From contig CAMCZJ010000141.1 in assembly GCA_945886995.1 (NCBI GenBank), positions 1 to 7,878 on the forward strand: DNA of 7,878 nucleotides. The letters are read 5' to 3'. The stretch comes from Asaia bogorensis (GTDB taxonomy: Bacteria; Pseudomonadota; Alphaproteobacteria; Acetobacterales; Acetobacteraceae). The first letter of the stretch is position 1, and each line of letters starts with the position of its first letter. The position numbers and the translations under genes were made by a program. Of the stretch, positions 5,599 through 7,878 are shown one piece after another. The notes beneath the pieces were generated by a model, which saw nothing but the letters and a program-made list of their open reading frames with translations, was not told the DNA's origin and ran no database searches.

Positions 5599-6285
5599 TC
5601 ATGTGAAGAGAGGTTTCAACCAGATCGCTTCCTTGATCTTGGCTTTGACGAATGCCTCATGCGCGGCAAGTGCTTCCGTGGATGGGGTGATGAGCAACGC
5701 CTTATGCTCCACTGCCTCCACATCAAGGGGGACCAAGCGGGGTCCGCGCTTGGCGGCCAATTCCAGCCCCGGCTGCTTGCCGCCCATCATTTCCAGATAG
5801 ACCTGCGCCAAAAGCTGGCAGTCGAGGATGGCATTGTGGTTGCCGCGCATGGAATTATCCACGCCAAGCCGGCGGCACAGCGCATCCAGATTGTTCGGCA
5901 TGCCAGGGTAGCGCGTTTTCGCCATGGCCAGGCTGTCAATCATACGGCTGCGATCCAAGGGCAGGCGCTGGCAGCGCAGCAATTCGGCATCCAGAAAGCC
6001 GAAATCGAACGGCGCATTATGCGCAATGATGTCGGCATCACCCAGGAAGGCCAGCAACCCGTCGGCAATTTCAGTGAATTTCGGCTTGCCGGCGACATCG
6101 CCATTGGTGAAGCCATGAATGCGCGAAGCCTCAGCCGGGATATCGCGTTCCGGATCAATTACCCTGTGAAACGCCTCACCGGTCGGCAGAAGGTTGAATA
6201 GCTCTACCGCCGCCACTTCAATCACGCGGTCGCCCGTCAGCGGATCAAGCCCAGTGGTTTCCGTATCCAGCACGATCTGACGCAT
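5599..6285 (-). CDS. dnaQ: DNA polymerase III subunit epsilon (3'-5' proofreading exonuclease)
   Basis: Epsilon is the proofreading subunit of the Pol III core, bound to the alpha polymerase and the beta clamp. The 228-residue protein has the DEDDh exonuclease set: Asp7 and Glu9 in LDTETTG, Asp94 in HNAPFDFGFLD (89-99), and His150 plus Asp155 in GNHNAILDCQLLAQVYL (148-164). After the catalytic domain comes QPGLEL (171-176), at the place where E. coli epsilon carries its clamp-binding peptide, and then a basic, helical tail (AFVKAKIKEAIWLKP) that would contact alpha. The start ATG overlaps the coaE stop by one base (TAATG), which indicates translational coupling. It is the last gene of the NTF2-aroE-coaE-dnaQ unit and converges on hemE. 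The order aroE-coaE-dnaQ is conserved in alphaproteobacteria, which helps separate it from other DEDDh exonucleases. Confidence 0.95.
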   Translation of the reverse strand: MRQIVLDTETTGLDPLTGDRVIEVAAVELFNLLPTGEAFHRVIDPERDIPAEASRIHGFTNGDVAGKPKFTEIADGLLAFLGDADIIAHNAPFDFGFLDAELLRCQRLPLDRSRMIDSLAMAKTRYPGMPNNLDALCRRLGVDNSMRGNHNAILDCQLLAQVYLEMMGGKQPGLELAAKRGPRLVPLDVEAVEHKALLITPSTEALAAHEAFVKAKIKEAIWLKPLFT

Positions 6286-6878
6286 TAGGGGGTGTTCCTC
6301 AGCCGACGCAGCAGGCGGCGGAGCGCCATGACAGCAAAATGCCGCGACAAGCCTGTATGGATCACCACATCCGCCCGCCGCCGCTTGGCGGCATCAGGCA
6401 TTTGCCGCGCGCGAATGGCGGCAAGCCTCTCCCGCGTCATTCCCGGGCGTCGCATTACGCGCGCCGCTTGCACCGAAGCTGGCGCGGAGACCACCACGAC
6501 CAGATCCACGCGCTTCTCGCCACCTGTCTCCAGCAATAGCGGAACATCCAGCACCACCAAGGATTTCCCAGCGCGGCGCGCCGCCGCCAGAAAGCGCTTT
6601 TCCGCATCGCGCACCAAGGGATGCACAATGTGCTCCAGCTGCTTCAAGGCTGTCGGATTGCCGAGCACAGCGCGGCGCAGGGCTTCCCGATCCACCGCCC
6701 CCCCCTGGGTCGTACCCGGTAAGGCCGCTTCAATCGGCCTTACCGCCCGCCCGCCCGGCGCCTGCAATTCATGCACGGCTTGATCAGCATCGAATATCGG
6801 CACGCGATGGCGGCGAAAGCATGTCGAGGCCGTGGATTTCCCCATGCCGATCCCACCGGTCAGGCCGATAATCTTCAT
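6285..6878 (-). CDS. coaE: dephospho-CoA kinase
   Basis: CoaE phosphorylates the 3'-hydroxyl of dephospho-CoA with ATP, the last step of coenzyme A synthesis. The 197-residue P-loop kinase starts MKIIGLTGGIGMGKST with the Walker A loop at 8-16 (Lys14). FDAD (29-32) carries the substrate-contacting aspartates. LEHIVHPLV (81-89) and VLDVPLLLETG (109-119) are family motifs. The lid-side segment RRPGMTRERLAAIRARQMP (143-161) and RRADVVIHTG (167-176) complete the fold. The ATG shares ATGA with the aroE stop codon, a four-base overlap, and the TAA shares one base with the dnaQ start. The C-terminus is unusually arginine-rich (LRRLLRRLRNTP). Confidence 0.96.
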   Translation of the reverse strand: MKIIGLTGGIGMGKSTASTCFRRHRVPIFDADQAVHELQAPGGRAVRPIEAALPGTTQGGAVDREALRRAVLGNPTALKQLEHIVHPLVRDAEKRFLAAARRAGKSLVVLDVPLLLETGGEKRVDLVVVVSAPASVQAARVMRRPGMTRERLAAIRARQMPDAAKRRRADVVIHTGLSRHFAVMALRRLLRRLRNTP

Positions 6879-7723
6879 GCGCCATCTCGCTTCGGGATAT
6901 CCGCCGCCACCACATCGCGCAAAGCCTGATCCACCTGCGGCGCCACGCCAAACCAGGCCTCAAACCCTGGCCGCGCCTGATGCAACAACATGCCAAGCCC
7001 ATCCACCGCAACCAGGCCCCGCGCCCGCGCCGCCACCAAAAGGCGGGTCTCAAGCGGCACATAGACAATATCCGCCACCACGGCACTTGCGGGCAAAGGT
7101 GCCAGATCAATCCTCAATCCAGGCTGGCCCTGCATGCCGAGTGAGGTGGTATTCACGAGCAACGCCGCGTCCTTCAAAGGCGGCTGATCCGCCACATGGA
7201 CTGGCCCGCCAAGATCACGCGCCAAAGCTTCGGCCTTAGTCGCAGTCCGGTTCACCAGAGTCACGCGCGGCGCGCCGGCATCCAGCAAGGCAGCGGCGAT
7301 GGCGCGCGCCGCACCGCCCGCGCCCAATAGCACGGCGGGGCCAGCATCTGCCCGCCAGCCAGGCGCGGCTTCGCGAATGCTTTCCAGAAAACCGAAGCCA
7401 TCGGTGTTTGAGCCCTCAATCCGCCCATCCCGAAAAATCAGGGTATTTACCGCCCCGGCGCGGCGGGCGAAGGGCGCGACCTGATCACAGATCTCAAAAG
7501 CGGCGACCTTATGCGGGATGGTGACATTGGCGCCGCGAAAGCCGAGATCCACCAGCGCGCGCACCGCCGCACCAAAACGCTCGGGCGCTACGCCAAGCGG
7601 GATATAGGCACCGTCAACGCCATAGCGTTGCAGCCAAAACCCATGCAGGCGCGGCGAACGTGAATGGGTGATCGGGTAGCCGAAAACCCCGGCGAGGCGG
7701 GCATGACCGGAAAGCAGCTTCAT
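6875..7723 (-). CDS. aroE: shikimate dehydrogenase (NADP+)
   Basis: AroE reduces 3-dehydroshikimate to shikimate with NADPH, the fourth step of the shikimate pathway to chorismate and aromatic amino acids. From the ATG at 7721-7723 it has 282 residues. The substrate domain shows GYPITHSRSP (15-24) with the paired serines 21 and 23, and NVTIPHK (66-72) with the catalytic Lys72. It also shows AVNT (91-94) and GSNTDG (104-109) with catalytic Asp108. The NADP domain carries GAGGAAR (134-140) and the NRT phosphate-binding motif (158-160), followed by NTTSLGM. A GTG at 7738 would add five residues. I prefer 7723 because TAGGG lies five bases upstream as ribosome binding site and MKLLSGHARLAGVFGYP fits the family start. 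It overlaps coaE by four bases and follows the NTF2-like gene on the same strand. Confidence 0.96.
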   Translation of the reverse strand: MKLLSGHARLAGVFGYPITHSRSPRLHGFWLQRYGVDGAYIPLGVAPERFGAAVRALVDLGFRGANVTIPHKVAAFEICDQVAPFARRAGAVNTLIFRDGRIEGSNTDGFGFLESIREAAPGWRADAGPAVLLGAGGAARAIAAALLDAGAPRVTLVNRTATKAEALARDLGGPVHVADQPPLKDAALLVNTTSLGMQGQPGLRIDLAPLPASAVVADIVYVPLETRLLVAARARGLVAVDGLGMLLHQARPGFEAWFGVAPQVDQALRDVVAADIPKRDGA

Positions 7724-7762
7724 CGCCCTAGAAAGCACTGCGCGCGGGGGGAAAGCAAGCGT

Positions 7763-7878
7763 TCAGGCGGCCACTTGGCGGAGCCATTCCTGCAAATTGT
7801 AATGCATAGTCACCCGCGTGATGCGGCCATCCTTGAACGCGAAAAACGCCCCGGCTGGCAGGGCATAGCGCTGGCCGC
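7763..7878 (-). CDS. NTF2-like (SnoaL / ketosteroid isomerase-related) protein, C-terminal fragment
   Basis: Only the last 37 codons are inside the window; the start lies beyond the right edge. The translation contains YALPAGAFFAFKDGRITRV followed by TMHYNLQEWLRQVAA and a TGA stop (plus-strand TCA at 7763-7765). The FxFKDGRITRVxxxYN pattern and the tryptophan near the C-terminus resemble the end of cone-shaped NTF2-like proteins, especially the small ketosteroid isomerase-related group. The catalytic cavity residues are not visible, so whether it is an enzyme cannot be judged. The stop codon is 39 bases before the aroE start on the same strand, so it may be the first visible gene of the aroE-coaE-dnaQ unit. 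Confidence 0.7.
   Translation of the reverse strand, partial: GQRYALPAGAFFAFKDGRITRVTMHYNLQEWLRQVAA

Noticed and set aside
5855..5863. TTATCCACG, a one-mismatch DnaA box
   Set aside because: It lies inside dnaQ and is explained by the codons for Val-Asp-Asn; it is isolated from other boxes. Similar partial matches (TGATCCACC at 4110-4118, TGATCCACG near 1950) also fall in coding sequence.
1..7878. Mobile element, prophage, CRISPR array, tRNA, rRNA or defence system
   Set aside because: No repeat array, transposase, integrase, tRNA-like fold or accessory gene cluster was seen; all genes are chromosomal housekeeping functions with similar composition.

Overview
The window looks like a piece of an alphaproteobacterial chromosome, most likely from the Rhodospirillales/Acetobacteraceae. 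This placement is an inference from the GC-rich codon use, the character of the proteins (HemE, MnmE, Ogt, QorA) and the gene set. All recognisable genes are core housekeeping functions. I see no insertion sequence, prophage, CRISPR array, rRNA or tRNA. The main interest is non-coding: the window appears to contain both the chromosomal replication origin and a ParB centromere site.

Left part (1-2546): the 5' end of mnmE (tRNA U34 modification, minus strand, running off the window) lies behind a thioredoxin-like [2Fe-2S] ferredoxin gene. The 36 bases between them hold a near-perfect parS site (504-519). Divergent from this pair is a plus-strand pair: ogt (O6-alkylguanine repair) and a zeta-crystallin-type NADPH:quinone reductase. 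A hairpin separates that pair from the convergent genes that follow.

Centre (2547-5577): a minus-strand pair encodes ppsR (kinase/phosphorylase controlling PEP synthase or pyruvate phosphate dikinase) and a GNAT acetyltransferase, spaced for translational coupling. hemE (uroporphyrinogen decarboxylase) is transcribed divergently from ppsR. The 296-base ppsR-hemE intergenic region is the place where the origin of Caulobacter and Rickettsia lies. Here it holds one perfect DnaA box, one single-mismatch box, one weaker box, an AT-rich stretch, and six GANTC (CcrM-type) methylation sites. By eye I count only ten GANTC sites in the whole window, eight of them between 4014 and 4500.

Right part (5599-7878): a tightly packed minus-strand operon of an NTF2-like protein gene (partial), aroE (shikimate dehydrogenase), coaE (dephospho-CoA kinase) and dnaQ (Pol III epsilon proofreading subunit), with 4-base and 1-base overlaps between the last three genes. 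It converges on hemE.

The genes are those that usually surround an alphaproteobacterial origin (mnmE/parS on one side, ppsR-maf-aroE-coaE-dnaQ on the other). Their order and orientation differ from the Caulobacter arrangement as I remember it: mnmE is on the ppsR side, the aroE-coaE-dnaQ block is on the hemE side and points toward the origin, and maf is not seen. This suggests inversions around the origin in this lineage.
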